Below the pieces are notes generated by a model. The model made no database searches. It was given only the letters and a program-made list of their open reading frames with translations, and had not been told where the DNA came from. A stretch of 64,000 nucleotides of DNA, taken from NCBI RefSeq assembly GCF_016307205.1, contig NZ_JAEIJD010000002.1, positions 186,001-250,000 of the forward strand, written 5' to 3'. Source of the stretch: Pontibaca salina. Its GTDB lineage: Bacteria > Pseudomonadota > Alphaproteobacteria > Rhodobacterales > Rhodobacteraceae. The translations under genes were made by a program, and so were the position numbers. This document shows, in pieces, positions 1 through 10,064 of the stretch (its first letter is position 1; the number at the start of each line of letters is the position of its first letter).

Positions 1-11
1 GAATCATCCAG

Positions 12-1358
12 ATGGCACATGTCGCATCCAGCACAACAGAAACCGACAGGGATGGCGGGGGACACAGCAACGCCGCCCTTCTGGCCCGTCGCGCGGCGGC
101 GGTGCCACGCGGTCTTGCCTCGGCCACTCCGGTTTTCGCCGATCGTGCCGAGAATGCGGAATTGTGGGATGTGGAGGGCAACCGTTACATCGATTTTGTG
201 GGTGGGATTGCGGTGCTGAACACCGGTCATCGTCATCCGAATGTCGTTGCCGCCGCCAAGGCGCAAGAGGATCATTATACCCATACCAGCTTTCAAGTCG
301 TGCAATACGAACCCTATGTCGCGTTGGCCGAACGCTTGAATGCGCTGGCACCAGGAGACCAGCCAAAAAAGACGCTGCTGGTGACCACAGGCGCAGAAGC
401 GGTGGAAAACGCGGTCAAGATTGCGCGTGCGGCGACCGGACGGCCGGGTATCATCGCCTTTGGCGGAGCCTATCACGGGCGCACGCTGATGACGCTGGGC
501 CTGACCGGCAAGGTCTCGCCCTATAAAAAAGATGTCGGCCCGTTTCCCGCTGCCATCTATCGCGCGCCGTTCCCCTCAAAGCGCGACGGGATCAGCGTTG
601 CCGATGCGCTGACTGGACTGCAAAACCTGCTGCTGACCGATGCCCAGCCCGAACATGTGGCGGCGATTATCATCGAGCCGGTGCTGGGCGAGGGTGGCTA
701 TCTGCCGGTGCCCTTCGAGATGCTGCAAGAATTGCGCCAACTCTGCGATGCGCATGGCATCCTGTTGATCGCGGATGAAATTCAGACCGGGTTCGGGCGA
801 ACCGGCAAATGGTTTGCAATTGAACATTCCGGCGTCGTACCGGATCTTGTCACTGTCGCCAAAAGCATGGCGGGGGGCTATCCGCTTGCCGGTGTGATCG
901 GGCGCGCCGATATTATGGATCGGCTGGAACCGGGGGGACTGGGGGGCACCTATGGCGGCAATCCGGTGGCCTGCGCCGCCGCCCTTGCCGCCATCGACGC
1001 AATCGAATCGGAAGGGCTGCTGGCGCGCTCAACGGCGCTGGGCGCATATCTTCACGAGCGTTTTTCCGATATTGCCGCGCGGGTCGCCCCCGACCATATC
1101 TGGGACATCCGCGGCCTCGGCGCGATGGTCGCGGTCGAGTTCGTGACCGATATGGATAGTGCTGAACCGGATGCGTCGCTGACCCGTGCGATCTGCGCCC
1201 ATGCGTTGCAGCGCGGGTTGATCCTGCTGACCTGTGGCATGTATGGCAATGTAATCCGCGTGATGGTGCCGCTGACCGCTTCGGATGCGATCATCGACGA
1301 GGGGTTGGCCAGTTTCGAAGCTGCATTGACTGACGCAATCGCTGAATTGTCGGGTTGA
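12..1358 (+). CDS. gabT: 4-aminobutyrate (class III) aminotransferase
   Basis: Class III PLP-dependent omega-aminotransferase, most like 4-aminobutyrate:2-oxoglutarate aminotransferase, which moves the amino group of GABA to 2-oxoglutarate to give succinate semialdehyde. The fold-type I signature is seen as [14 protein letters not shown] near residues 252-265, with the PLP-binding lysine at about K284 in [24 protein letters not shown] near residue 125 is the usual cofactor-phosphate segment. At 448 residues it is about 20 longer than typical GabT. The frame is open to the window edge, so the true start could lie upstream or, with the extra N-terminal residues, slightly downstream. It is followed after 85 bases by an aspartate dehydrogenase gene on the same strand. 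Related aminotransferases of other omega-amino acids share these motifs, so the substrate is inferred. Confidence 0.85.
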   Translation: MAHVASSTTETDRDGGGHSNAALLARRAAAVPRGLASATPVFADRAENAELWDVEGNRYIDFVGGIAVLNTGHRHPNVVAAAKAQEDHYTHTSFQVVQYEPYVALAERLNALAPGDQPKKTLLVTTGAEAVENAVKIARAATGRPGIIAFGGAYHGRTLMTLGLTGKVSPYKKDVGPFPAAIYRAPFPSKRDGISVADALTGLQNLLLTDAQPEHVAAIIIEPVLGEGGYLPVPFEMLQELRQLCDAHGILLIADEIQTGFGRTGKWFAIEHSGVVPDLVTVAKSMAGGYPLAGVIGRADIMDRLEPGGLGGTYGGNPVACAAALAAIDAIESEGLLARSTALGAYLHERFSDIAARVAPDHIWDIRGLGAMVAVEFVTDMDSAEPDASLTRAICAHALQRGLILLTCGMYGNVIRVMVPLTASDAIIDEGLASFEAALTDAIAELSG

Positions 1359-1443
1359 AGCCTCTGATCCCGCGCCCGTATTGACCTGCGCAGTGATAAG
1401 TCGCAGACGATCCTCTATGCAGTCTGCGGTTAAAGGAGGCGGT

Positions 1444-2274
1444 ATGACTTTGAATCATCTGTGTATAATCGGTGCCGGCAGTATCGCGGCGGAATTGCTC
1501 GACACATTGGCACATGTGCTTGAGGCGCCGCTGGAACGACTGATTGTCCTGCAGCGCGCAGGCAAGACCACCTTGCCCGAGGATATGGCACAGGCGGCAT
1601 CGCGCTGTGCCATAACTGTGCAGGCCAGCGACAACCTGGCAGACGTGATCGCCGCGCGTCCGGATCTGGCGATCGAGTGTGCCGGACATGGTGCGGTCCA
1701 CGCCTATGGTGAGCAACTTTTGGAGAACGGGATCGAAACGGTCATCGCGTCGACCGGCGTCTTGGCCGACGACGCGTGGCATGATCGTCTGCGCCGGGCG
1801 GCGCAAGCCGGTCAAACGCGGTTGGTGCTGCCAGCGGGGGCCGTGGGCGGCATGGATATTCTGGCGGCACTGCAAAACGGCACTTTGGACACCGTCGCCT
1901 ACACCTCGCGCAAACCACCCCATGCATGGCGTGGCTCGCCCGCCGAAGCGGCTGTGGATCTGGACAGCCTGACTGGCGAAACCGTGTTTTTTGAAGGCAG
2001 CGCCCGCCGTGCTGCGGTGGACTATCCCCAAAATGCCAATGTTGCGGCCACCATCGCATTGGCGGGGGCGGGGCTGGATGCGACGACGGTGCGGATGATC
2101 GCGGACCCGGACGTGCAGGCCAATATCCATCAGATCGAGATCGCTTCGGACGGTGCCGAGGTGCAGGTGCGCATCGTCGGCAAGCCAACGGCGCGCAACC
2201 CGAAGACGTCACTGCCGACAGTATACAGTCTTGTGCGTGAGGTGATGCGCCGACGCGGCCCAATTGTGTCGTGA
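1444..2274 (+). CDS. nadX: L-aspartate dehydrogenase
   Basis: Putative NAD(P)-dependent L-aspartate dehydrogenase (DUF108 family), converting aspartate to iminoaspartate or oxaloacetate, either feeding NAD biosynthesis or degrading aspartate. The 276-residue protein opens with a Rossmann motif IIGAGSIA at residues 8-15. It carries the family segments PAGAVGGMD, NANVAATIALAG and ANIHQIEI, the last containing the family histidine. The start was chosen at the ATG preceded by a near-perfect Shine-Dalgarno AAAGGAGG; an ATG-initiated frame 63 bases upstream lacks this. It probably shares a transcript with the preceding aminotransferase, which suggests an amino-acid catabolic role. It converges on the ABC gene that follows, with about 60 bases between them. 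Confidence 0.8.
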   Translation: MTLNHLCIIGAGSIAAELLDTLAHVLEAPLERLIVLQRAGKTTLPEDMAQAASRCAITVQASDNLADVIAARPDLAIECAGHGAVHAYGEQLLENGIETVIASTGVLADDAWHDRLRRAAQAGQTRLVLPAGAVGGMDILAALQNGTLDTVAYTSRKPPHAWRGSPAEAAVDLDSLTGETVFFEGSARRAAVDYPQNANVAATIALAGAGLDATTVRMIADPDVQANIHQIEIASDGAEVQVRIVGKPTARNPKTSLPTVYSLVREVMRRRGPIVS

Positions 2275-2335
2275 CCGCCTAAAGCTCTTGAACCTTGGCG
2301 ATAGAAGTTCCTTGCGGCTGCGCCAGACCAAGCCG

Positions 2336-3082
2336 TTACCGTACTGCTTCGATTGGCCCTTCTGCGCGGCCATGGATGAACTGCTCCAGATATGGATCGC
2401 CGGAGGCATCCATATCCGCCACCGGACCGGTCCACTGGATAACGCCGTCATGCAACATGGCCACGTTGTCGGCAATCGCCCGGACACTGGTCATGTCGTG
2501 CGTGATGGTCATGGCGGTCGCGCCCATTTCAACTACAATTTCGCGGATCAGGTCGTTGATGACGCCCGACATGATCGGGTCCAAACCGGTGGTAGGCTCG
2601 TCGAAAAAGATGATCTCGGGATCGGCGGCGATGGCGCGGGCCAGACCGACGCGTTTTTGCATGCCCCCTGACAGCTCCGCTGGCAGCAGATCCGCAACAT
2701 CGGGTGTCAGCCCGACGCGGCGCAGCTTATCAACCGCGATTTCGCGGGCCTCCGCCTGAGGCCGTTTCAACCTTCCACGCAGCAGGCGAAAGGCGACATT
2801 CTGCCAGACCGGTAGCGAGTCAAATAGCGCGCCACCTTGGAACAACATGCCGAACCGGGCCAGAAATGCATCGCGATCGCCGCCGCGGGCGTCCTTGCCA
2901 TCGACCAGAATCTTGCCCGAATCTGGTTGGATCAGACCCAGCACACATTTCAGCGCAACCGATTTGCCCGTGCCGGACCCGCCGATGATGACCATCGACG
3001 TGCCGCGCGGGATTTCAAGGTCTAGCCCGCGTAGGACATGTTTCTGGCCGAACGATTTGGTGACATTCTCCATCCGGATCAT
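2336..3082 (-). CDS. mlaF: MlaF-type ABC transporter ATP-binding protein
   Basis: Cytoplasmic ATPase of an Mla-type phospholipid or organic-solvent-resistance ABC transporter. The 248-residue protein has Walker A GGSGTGKS at residues 34-41, the signature LSGGM at 137-141 and Walker B IIFFDE at 157-162, followed by PTTGLDP. The phrase SGGMQKRVGLARA is typical of MlaF/Ttg2A rather than of amino-acid or drug transporters. Its ATG overlaps the stop of the permease gene by four bases (ATGA), so the two are translationally coupled. No gene for the periplasmic MCE protein MlaD follows; the next gene converges from the other strand. Confidence 0.9.
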   Translation of the reverse strand: MIRMENVTKSFGQKHVLRGLDLEIPRGTSMVIIGGSGTGKSVALKCVLGLIQPDSGKILVDGKDARGGDRDAFLARFGMLFQGGALFDSLPVWQNVAFRLLRGRLKRPQAEAREIAVDKLRRVGLTPDVADLLPAELSGGMQKRVGLARAIAADPEIIFFDEPTTGLDPIMSGVINDLIREIVVEMGATAMTITHDMTSVRAIADNVAMLHDGVIQWTGPVADMDASGDPYLEQFIHGRAEGPIEAVR

Positions 3083-3861
3083 AGCGAAAAGAACACTCCC
3101 GTGAGCGCGAAATTGGCAGCCAAGATCAACACGGCAGCGGTCTCGACGCTATCTTTGGTGGCCCGGCCCACACCCATCGCGCCACGGCCCGATGCCATGC
3201 CAAAATAGCAGCCCATCATGGCGGCGATCACGCCGAATGCCGCGCCTTTGGCAAGGCTGGATATGATGTCGAGCGGTTCCAGAAAATCGACTGTGTTCTG
3301 CAGATAGGCCGCCGGATTGAAGCCCAGACTTTGCACTGCCACCGTATAGCCGCCCGCGATGCCGATAATATCGCCGACGCCGACCAGCACCGGCACCGTA
3401 AGAAGCGCCGCCAGAACCCGCGGTGCGACCAGATATTTCATCGGATCGGTCGAAAGCGTCACCAGCGCGTCGATCTGTTCGGTCACCTTCATCGTGGCGA
3501 TTTCGGCGGCGATGGACGAGGTCACGCGCGCCGCGATCATCAGCCCGGCCATCACCGGGCCAAGTTCGCGCACCATACCGATAGCGACAATCTGAGGCAC
3601 CACCGCCTCGGCGTTGAAACGCGACCCGCCGGAGTAGATCTGCAAGGCCAGTGCCCCGCCGGTGAACAGCGCTGTCATTCCCACCACCGGCAGCGACAGC
3701 CATCCGATCTGCATCAAGGCGTTAAACAACTCGCGCGGATACCAGGGCGGGCGAAAAATATGACTGAAAGCCTGTAGGGCGAACAGCGTGATCCGCCCTG
3801 TGGCCGCAAGGAAATACAGTGTCGACCGGCCCAGCCAGCCCAGAGGTGACAGAATAATCAT
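3079..3861 (-). CDS. mlaE: MlaE-type ABC transporter permease
   Basis: Inner-membrane permease of the MlaE/YrbE family, partner of the ATPase encoded just downstream. It has 260 residues with five or six hydrophobic segments. The conserved family core [24 protein letters not shown], just past the middle of the first half, and the EQIDAL segment are both visible. The gene starts within the stop of alr (four-base overlap) and overlaps mlaF by four bases, so dnaB, alr, mlaE and mlaF read as one co-directional block. The direction of lipid movement cannot be told from sequence. Confidence 0.9.
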   Translation of the reverse strand: MIILSPLGWLGRSTLYFLAATGRITLFALQAFSHIFRPPWYPRELFNALMQIGWLSLPVVGMTALFTGGALALQIYSGGSRFNAEAVVPQIVAIGMVRELGPVMAGLMIAARVTSSIAAEIATMKVTEQIDALVTLSTDPMKYLVAPRVLAALLTVPVLVGVGDIIGIAGGYTVAVQSLGFNPAAYLQNTVDFLEPLDIISSLAKGAAFGVIAAMMGCYFGMASGRGAMGVGRATKDSVETAAVLILAANFALTGVFFSL

Positions 3862-4892
3862 GTTTTATAAATCCGCTCGTATCGATGGCCGAGGGTGGTC
3901 AGAATTTCGTAACCGGTCGTGCCTGCAAGTGCACCCAGCTTATCAATGCCCTGTTGAACACTGAGCACCCGCAAAAACTCGGGCACTTCGGTCAGGTCGG
4001 TCACATCGGCGGTAATCAGATCCATCGATACTTTGCCGACGACAGGGCAGGGGGTTTCACCGGCATAAAGCAACAGCCCCGGTGCCAACGCGCCGCACAG
4101 CCCATCGCCATAACCTGCCGCGACCGTGGCAATGCGACTGGCGCGAGGGGCGGTCCAAGCGTTGCCATATCCGACGGTCTCACCTTGTGCGACTTCGCGG
4201 GTCTGGATCACCGGCAAATCAAGCGTGACGACTGGCTTGGCATTGCTGAAGGGCTGCCCGCCATAAAGGCCGATGCCGGGGCGAGTGAGGCCGAAATGAA
4301 ACGCATTGCCCAGCAGAGTGCCGCCCGTCGCCGCAAGTGAGCGTTTCACGCCGACCCCGTCCGTCATCTCCCGAAAGACGCGCAATTGCCGGGCATTCAT
4401 TTCATGGTCGGGCGTGTTCGCGCAGGCCAGATGCGACATGATCAGCACCGGTTTTTGCGCCAATGCGATGTCGCGCACTGCGGCCCATTCGCCGGGTTCC
4501 ATGCCCAGCCGATTCATCCCGCTGTCAAGCTGGATGCCGAAAGCATGGCCCGGCAGGGCTTCTGTATGGCGCAACATCTGATCGGCCGAATTCAGCAGCG
4601 GCGTCAGGTCGTGATCGCGGATCAGCGTCGTGTCGCCCGCCATATGCCCGCCGAACACTACGATTGTCGGCCCCGGGCCAAGCACCTCTCGCAGTAAAGC
4701 GCCCTCATGCGCCAGCGCCACAAAGAATTTCCGCACCCCGGCGCGGGCCAACGCAGGCGCCACCGAAGCAAGGCCCAACCCATAGGCATCGGCCTTGACC
4801 ACGGCACCGGTCTCGCAGGAGCTGAGCGCGTCCAGCGCCCGCCAGTTGGCCACCAGCGCATCCAGGTCTATGGTCAGCGTTGCCTTGCTCAT
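3858..4892 (-). CDS. alr: alanine racemase
   Basis: PLP-dependent alanine racemase, making D-alanine for peptidoglycan. The PLP lysine is K33 in [10 protein letters not shown]. The substrate-side motif RPGIGLYGG and the C-terminal region AAGYGDGL are present, and the length (344 residues) fits the family. The frame is open upstream to 4994, inside dnaB. The start at 4892 (MSKATL) was chosen because similarity to the family begins there; an ATG at 4901 is equally possible and neither has a strong Shine-Dalgarno. This suggests translation coupled to the upstream dnaB, which ends about 50 bases earlier. Confidence 0.9.
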   Translation of the reverse strand: MSKATLTIDLDALVANWRALDALSSCETGAVVKADAYGLGLASVAPALARAGVRKFFVALAHEGALLREVLGPGPTIVVFGGHMAGDTTLIRDHDLTPLLNSADQMLRHTEALPGHAFGIQLDSGMNRLGMEPGEWAAVRDIALAQKPVLIMSHLACANTPDHEMNARQLRVFREMTDGVGVKRSLAATGGTLLGNAFHFGLTRPGIGLYGGQPFSNAKPVVTLDLPVIQTREVAQGETVGYGNAWTAPRASRIATVAAGYGDGLCGALAPGLLLYAGETPCPVVGKVSMDLITADVTDLTEVPEFLRVLSVQQGIDKLGALAGTTGYEILTTLGHRYERIYKT

Positions 4893-4944
4893 GGGGCCGT
4901 TCATGACATGGCGATGCCAAGGGTCAAGAGGAAAGGCGCTTGCG

Positions 4945-6438
4945 TCAGAACTCCTGCTCGCCATTCTGTTGCCAGGGCTTGACGAGATTGCCAAAGCGGG
5001 TGAACCGTCCTTCGAAGCTCAGCTCGACGGTGCCGATTGGGCCGTGGCGCTGCTTGCCAATCACGATTTCTGCCTTGCCGTGCAGGCGTTCCATACGTTC
5101 TTGCCAAGCGGCCATTTCGTCCAGCCTGTCGTCTGAGGGCTTTTCACGTTCGACATAATATTCCTCGCGGAAGACGAACATCACCACGTCGGCGTCCTGT
5201 TCGATCGACCCGGATTCGCGCAGGTCCGACAGTTGCGGGCGCTTGTCGTCGCGGTTTTCGACCTGACGCGACAACTGCGACAGGGCAACCACGGGAATGT
5301 CCAGTTCCTTGGCAATGGCCTTGAGGCCCATGGTGATCTCGGAAATCTCGTTTACGCGGTTTTCGCTGCGCCCGGTACCGCGCACCAGCTGCAGATAGTC
5401 CACGATCAGCACATCCAATCCGTGCGTACGTTTCAGCCGCCGCGCGCGCGCCGCCAACTGGCTGATCGGCAGGGCCGGGGTATCGTCGATGTAAAGCGGG
5501 CAGGCCTCCAAAGCCTTGGCCGCATCGACAAAACGGCGGAATTCGGCCTCCGTCATGTCGCCCCGGCGAATCTGTTCGCTGGGCACTTCGGATGCTTCGG
5601 AAAGAATACGCGCGGCCAGTTGCTCGGCGCTCATTTCAAGCGAGTAAAACCCGACCACACCACCGTCGACGGTGCCTTCGGTGCCATCAGGAAGGATGCC
5701 ACGCTTATAGGCCTTGGCGACGTTAAAGGCGATATTGGTGGCCAACGAGGTCTTACCCATCGAAGGGCGGCCCGCCAGGATCAAAAGGTCGGAGCGGTGC
5801 AGCCCGCCCAGTTTTTTATCCATGTCAATCAGCCCGGTGGACACACCGGCCAGCCCGCCATCGCGCTGGTAAGCTGCGTTCGCTACATTAACAGCGTCGG
5901 TTACTGCCTTAAGAAAGCTTTGGAATCCGCTTTCAATTTGGCCTTGTTCGCTCAGTTTGTAAAGCTGTTGCTCGGCTTCGACGATCTGTTCACTTGGCTC
6001 GCTTGACACATCGACCCGCGCGGCCTTGTCGCTGATATCGCGCCCCAGCGCCATCAATTCGCGCCGTATCGCCAAGTCATAGATCATTTGCGCATAGTCG
6101 CGCACCGCGAAGGTGCTGATTGCCGACCCCGCCAGCCGCACCAGATAAGACGGCCCGCCCAGTTCCTTCAGGCCTTCGTCATCCTCCATAAAAGCCTTGA
6201 GCGTTACCGGCGAAGCGAGCGCGTTTTTGGCAATGCGCGCGGCGGCGATTTCATAGATGCGGGCGTGTACCGGATCATAGAAATGCTGCGGCCCGATGAT
6301 GCTCGCGATGCGGTCGTAGACGTCATTATTGGTCAGCAATGCGCCAAGCAACTGCTGTTCGGCCTCGACCGAATGTGGCATTGCTTCGGGTGTCTGGCTG
6401 TCTTCAGCTGGTTTGCCGATACTGGTGATCGTGTTCAT
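4945..6438 (-). CDS. dnaB: replicative DNA helicase DnaB
   Basis: Hexameric 5'-3' replicative helicase at the fork. About 497 residues. The N-terminal DnaB domain (from [13 protein letters not shown]) is followed by the RecA-like C-terminal domain with Walker [10 protein letters not shown] near residue 232. VDYLQL (Walker B) and the [25 protein letters not shown] stretch typical of DnaB follow. The ATG at 6438 is preferred because GAGGGG lies just before it; an ATG at 6450 is also in frame with a weaker GGGG. Upstream, AT-rich tandem TGTATAAT motifs probably belong to its promoter region. No intein is present. Confidence 0.95.
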   Translation of the reverse strand: MNTITSIGKPAEDSQTPEAMPHSVEAEQQLLGALLTNNDVYDRIASIIGPQHFYDPVHARIYEIAAARIAKNALASPVTLKAFMEDDEGLKELGGPSYLVRLAGSAISTFAVRDYAQMIYDLAIRRELMALGRDISDKAARVDVSSEPSEQIVEAEQQLYKLSEQGQIESGFQSFLKAVTDAVNVANAAYQRDGGLAGVSTGLIDMDKKLGGLHRSDLLILAGRPSMGKTSLATNIAFNVAKAYKRGILPDGTEGTVDGGVVGFYSLEMSAEQLAARILSEASEVPSEQIRRGDMTEAEFRRFVDAAKALEACPLYIDDTPALPISQLAARARRLKRTHGLDVLIVDYLQLVRGTGRSENRVNEISEITMGLKAIAKELDIPVVALSQLSRQVENRDDKRPQLSDLRESGSIEQDADVVMFVFREEYYVEREKPSDDRLDEMAAWQERMERLHGKAEIVIGKQRHGPIGTVELSFEGRFTRFGNLVKPWQQNGEQEF

Positions 6439-6520
6439 GCTGCCCCTCATGCGCTGCCCCGGTGACCGGGATCTGTCTGCCTGACCGGCACATAGCTTAA
6501 GGCACGCGAGTCGGGCAAAT

Positions 6521-6539
6521 TGTATAATTTGTGTATAAT
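6521..6539. promoter_or_regulatory. AT-rich tandem repeat upstream of dnaB
   Basis: Two copies of TGTATAAT (6521-6528 and 6532-6539), exactly 11 bases apart, lie about 80 bases upstream of dnaB in an otherwise GC-rich region. Read on the dnaB strand they give ATTATACA twice, each resembling a -10 hexamer (TATACA). They could be alternative -10 boxes or a helically phased protein site. No clear -35 hexamer is visible at the right distance. Confidence 0.35.
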
Positions 6540-6642
6540 CATTGCCCGCCAGAGCCTCGCGTCATATTGGCCTGCTAGTCGGCCAGACGTCAATATCTTG
6601 TGCGCATCAATCAGCTGGTGTGGCGGAAACTGGCGTGATCGG

Positions 6643-7323
6643 TCAGCTTTTCTGGCGCGCCTCTTGCCAGGCGCGAGGCGCGTTGAGAAAACTTTCGACC
6701 TCTTGCAGTGTCCTGTCATCGAACGCCCCCGAGCGTTTGGCCTCGGCCAGTACGTCCCACCAGGTGCACAGATGATGCAAGGCAACGCCATGATCACCAA
6801 GCCGCGAGATCGTGTCGGGAAAGATGCCGTAATAGAAGATCACCGCCGTATGCGCGCAAGTCGCACCAGTTTCACGGATCGCGTCGACGAAAGATAGCTT
6901 CGAGCCGCCATCCGTGGTCAGATCCTCGATCAGCAGCACCCGTTGACCTTCGGACATCTCGCCCTCGATACGGGCGTTTCGACCATATCCCTTTGGTTTT
7001 TTACGCACATAGCTCATCGGCAGGCCCATCCGTTCGGCGACAAGCGCGGCGAAGGGGATACCAGCGGTTTCGCCGCCTGCGACATTGTCGAAGGCCTCAA
7101 AGCCGGCATCGCGCAACACGGTTACGGTCAGGAAGTCCATCAGCGTGGCGCGGATTCGCGGGTACGAAATCAGCTTGCGGCAGTCGATATATGTCGGGCT
7201 GGGCAGCCCGCTGGCCAGCGTAAAGGGCTGTTCCGCGTTCAGATGCACAGCCTTGATTTCCAACAGCATCCGCGCGGTCAGGCGGGCCATCTCTTCGGCG
7301 GGGGGAAAGGATGTGGGGATCAT
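6643..7323 (-). CDS. pyrE: orotate phosphoribosyltransferase
   Basis: Joins orotate to PRPP to form orotidine 5'-phosphate in pyrimidine synthesis. The PRPP-binding signature is seen in [13 protein letters not shown], and the orotate/PRPP-loop region [16 protein letters not shown] is intact. The start MIPTSF at 7323 was chosen because the 15 residues before it look unlike the family; the resulting 226 residues match alphaproteobacterial PyrE. It follows pyrC by 26 bases on the same strand, so the two pyrimidine genes form an operon. Confidence 0.92.
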   Translation of the reverse strand: MIPTSFPPAEEMARLTARMLLEIKAVHLNAEQPFTLASGLPSPTYIDCRKLISYPRIRATLMDFLTVTVLRDAGFEAFDNVAGGETAGIPFAALVAERMGLPMSYVRKKPKGYGRNARIEGEMSEGQRVLLIEDLTTDGGSKLSFVDAIRETGATCAHTAVIFYYGIFPDTISRLGDHGVALHHLCTWWDVLAEAKRSGAFDDRTLQEVESFLNAPRAWQEARQKS

Positions 7324-7349
7324 CAGGCAGACTTTCGTATACAGCGCGG

Positions 7350-8390
7350 TCAGGTGGTTACGCGCCAATGCAATGGAAAACCGGGGTCGAATACCGTGAC
7401 CGAGCCCTCAGCGCTGTCGATATGGCTCGGATAGCTGACCGGCGCGCCGCGCGTCAGGGTCAGCGTTTCGGTATTGGCCGGCAGGCCGTAAAACGTGGGG
7501 CCATGGCGCGATGCAAAGCCCTCCAGCCGCTCGAGCGCGTTCTCGCGTTCAAAAACCTCGGCGAGGATCGACATCGTGTTGGGGGCCGTGAAGCATCCGG
7601 CGCAGCCGCAGGCGGATTCCTTGTTGTCATCCGTATGTGGCGCGCTGTCGGTACCCAGAAAGAACCGCGCGTCACCCGAGGTCGCCGCAGCGACCAGCGC
7701 CTGGCGGTGGATTTCGCGCTTGGCGACCGGCAGACAATAGTAATGCGGCCGGATACCACCAACCAGAATATGATTGCGGTTGATGACCAAATGGTGCGTC
7801 GTAATCGTCGCGCCCAGCCCCGATTCGACGCCCTGCACATATTCGACTGCGTCGCTGGTGGTGATATGTTCCATCACCACACGCAGGCCGGGCGTGGTGC
7901 GGCGGATTGGGTCCAGAACGCGGTCGATGAACACTGCTTCGCGGTCGAAGATATCGATCTCGGGCTCGGTCACTTCGCCGTGCACGCAGAGCGGCAGGCC
8001 GATTTCGGCCATTCGTTCGAACACGCCGCGCACCCGGTCGAAAACCTGAACCCCGCTGGCCGAATTGGTCGTCGCCCCAGCCGGATAGAGCTTTACTGCG
8101 CTGATCAGGCCGCTTTCATGCGCAGCGGCCACGTCATCGGCGTCGGTTTCTTCGGTGAGGTAAAGCGTCATCAGCGGCGTGAAATTCGCATCCGCGGGCA
8201 GGGCCGACAGGATGCGATCACGATAGGCCGCGGCCTGCGCGCCGGTCACCACTGGCGGAACCAGATTCGGCATGATGATCGCGCGGGCGAAATGGCGCGC
8301 GGTTTCCGGCAGTACCGCACGCAGCATTGCGCCATCGCGCAAATGCAGGTGCCAGTCATCAGGGCGGGCAATGGTCAGGGTATCGGTCAT
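7350..8390 (-). CDS. pyrC: dihydroorotase (class II)
   Basis: Zinc amidohydrolase that cyclises carbamoyl-aspartate to dihydroorotate. The 346-residue length and opening [10 protein letters not shown] (HxH metal ligands, H14 and H16) are those of the single-domain class II enzyme. The presumed carbamylated lysine lies in SAVKLYPAG. Further histidines are in VMEHITT and ITTHHL, and the catalytic aspartate in FLGTDSAPH. It is the first gene of the pyrC-pyrE pair. Confidence 0.95.
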   Translation of the reverse strand: MTDTLTIARPDDWHLHLRDGAMLRAVLPETARHFARAIIMPNLVPPVVTGAQAAAYRDRILSALPADANFTPLMTLYLTEETDADDVAAAHESGLISAVKLYPAGATTNSASGVQVFDRVRGVFERMAEIGLPLCVHGEVTEPEIDIFDREAVFIDRVLDPIRRTTPGLRVVMEHITTSDAVEYVQGVESGLGATITTHHLVINRNHILVGGIRPHYYCLPVAKREIHRQALVAAATSGDARFFLGTDSAPHTDDNKESACGCAGCFTAPNTMSILAEVFERENALERLEGFASRHGPTFYGLPANTETLTLTRGAPVSYPSHIDSAEGSVTVFDPGFPLHWRVTT

Positions 8391-8451
8391 GCGGAAGCGC
8401 TAGCATAGCTTGGCGGGTATCGCCAGAGGCACAATCACCCTATCATTTGCT

Positions 8452-9486
8452 TCAGCCCGCATCGCTTAAGACGAAGCGGATCAGCATACGCGCGGTCGAC
8501 TGATCAATGGCGCGCGAAGGTGGGGTCATCAAGAGGCGGGTGAACAGGTCGTAAAACGGCTCCTGTGTCATCAGCGTGGCGAAACGTTGCTTGCGCCACG
8601 AAACCGCTTTGTGATGCAGGTCGCCCAAAATCGGATCATTATGCAGTTCCGCGCGCAACGGTGCCGAAAGCGGATCAATGCGTTGGATGCTGGTGTCGCG
8701 GTCGGTGCTGAAATTGCGCTCGACCCAGTAATCGACACCCAGAGCCTCGGTCCGATTGACCCGTCCGCGATCGACTTTAAGCAGATAGGATTCCATCGCC
8801 CCAAGCGGATAGTGGTTTAACTGCACCAGCGCATGGTTCGAGCACCCGTAATCGGAAAACAGGCGGCGGGTCTTGAACCGATCGTCGAGTGCGCGCCCTT
8901 CACCATCATACCAGCGCGCGCCATCCAGTCGCGTCTTGTCGGGGCTGCGCGGGCGATGTACGCCCAGTTTGCCATAGGTGCCGTCGTTGCGGTAAAGGGT
9001 CTTGAACATCGTTGCCCGCCACGGCCAATGGATCACCGCAGGCGCGCAGCCGGTAAAAGTTTCCAGAACCGGACGGTCCTCGTAGCGGACCATGTTGTCA
9101 TTGCCAAACAGCCGCCATGTCAGCGTGATCGCCGTCGCGTCGGGCAAGACCGCGAGCAGCGCGGGCAAGGTACCATTGCCGGTGTGAATATTGACGAACT
9201 CATCAATATCAAACGACAGCAGCCAGTCGGCGTTATGCACCATATCCATTCTGTCGGCATGTTTAAGCGCGGTGAACTGGATACCGGCCTTGTCATAGGG
9301 GCCATCATTGCGAACATGGGTCAGCCAGCCCAGCTCGGCGAGCCGATCCAGCATCGTGTCGGTCCCATCCTGACAGTTGTTGGAAAATACCAGAAAATCG
9401 GTAAAGCCAACGGCGCGGTGATGGGCCAGCCATTCAAGCAGGAACGCGCCTTCGTTGCGAAGGGTGAGAACCGCGAGAAATTTCAT
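8452..9486 (-). CDS. family 2-type glycosyltransferase
   Basis: Probable GT-A fold glycosyltransferase of the Glyco_tranf_2_4 kind, common in roseobacters. The start MKFLAVLTLRNEGAFL at 9486 leads straight into the nucleotide-sugar domain; the 22 residues before it (to 9552) look non-conserved. A metal-binding DxD motif appears as SFDIDEF about 90 residues in, and NEGAFLLEWLAHHRAVG is the usual N-terminal segment. No transmembrane helix is evident. It stands between pyrC and bcp with no polysaccharide genes around it, so the acceptor is unknown. Confidence 0.75.
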   Translation of the reverse strand: MKFLAVLTLRNEGAFLLEWLAHHRAVGFTDFLVFSNNCQDGTDTMLDRLAELGWLTHVRNDGPYDKAGIQFTALKHADRMDMVHNADWLLSFDIDEFVNIHTGNGTLPALLAVLPDATAITLTWRLFGNDNMVRYEDRPVLETFTGCAPAVIHWPWRATMFKTLYRNDGTYGKLGVHRPRSPDKTRLDGARWYDGEGRALDDRFKTRRLFSDYGCSNHALVQLNHYPLGAMESYLLKVDRGRVNRTEALGVDYWVERNFSTDRDTSIQRIDPLSAPLRAELHNDPILGDLHHKAVSWRKQRFATLMTQEPFYDLFTRLLMTPPSRAIDQSTARMLIRFVLSDAG

Positions 9487-9585
9487 TGCTTTGCTCGCTG
9501 CTGTTCGCGCGCCATCTTGATCGCCTTTTATTGGACTGGCTGTTGGCGGCACGCGCCGAAGCGCGGCCCGGCTGGCCGAACGCTG

Positions 9586-10053
9586 TCAGTCCGTCAATTC
9601 ATGCACGGCTGCCAGCACCTCGTCCACATGGCCGGCCACCTTGACCTTGCGCCAGACCCGCGCGATGCGCCCGTCGGCATCAATCAGATAGGTCGAGCGT
9701 TCAATTCCCATGAAGGTCTTGCCGTACATCTTCTTTTCGACCCAGACGCCGTAATCCTCGCAAGTCTGGCCATGTTCATCTGATAAAAGCACGACATCCA
9801 GCCCGTGTTTGGCAGCAAATTTCTCATGGCTGGCGAGGCTGTCCTTGGAGATTCCCAGCACCTGCGCCCCGGCTTCGGCAAAGGCTGGCCCCGCCTCGGA
9901 AAACGCGATGGATTCTGTCGTGCAGCCCGGCGTATCATCGCGGGGATAGAAAAACAGGACAACAACGCCGCCGCGCAAGTCGGACAGGCGCACGGTTTCG
10001 CCTCCGATACCGGGCAGGGCAAAATCAGGAGCAGAATCAGAAATGGCGGGCAT
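9586..10053 (-). CDS. bcp: thioredoxin-dependent peroxiredoxin Bcp
   Basis: Bcp/PrxQ-type thiol peroxidase reducing hydrogen peroxide and organic hydroperoxides. The peroxidatic cysteine is C44 in YPRDDTPGCTTES. The usual PrxQ resolving cysteine five residues later is replaced by isoleucine, so the enzyme is probably 1-Cys or uses the later cysteine in QTCEDYG. Length 155 fits. A strong Shine-Dalgarno (ACGGAGG) precedes the ATG. The start codon lies only 11 bases from the annotated start of the divergent AsmA-like gene. Confidence 0.92.
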   Translation of the reverse strand: MPAISDSAPDFALPGIGGETVRLSDLRGGVVVLFFYPRDDTPGCTTESIAFSEAGPAFAEAGAQVLGISKDSLASHEKFAAKHGLDVVLLSDEHGQTCEDYGVWVEKKMYGKTFMGIERSTYLIDADGRIARVWRKVKVAGHVDEVLAAVHELTD

Positions 10054-10064
10054 CGGGACCTCCG

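Noticed and set aside
7311-8408. Long plus-strand frame opposite pyrC
   Set aside because: It mirrors the codon structure of pyrC, has no family similarity and no Shine-Dalgarno; it is an antisense shadow.
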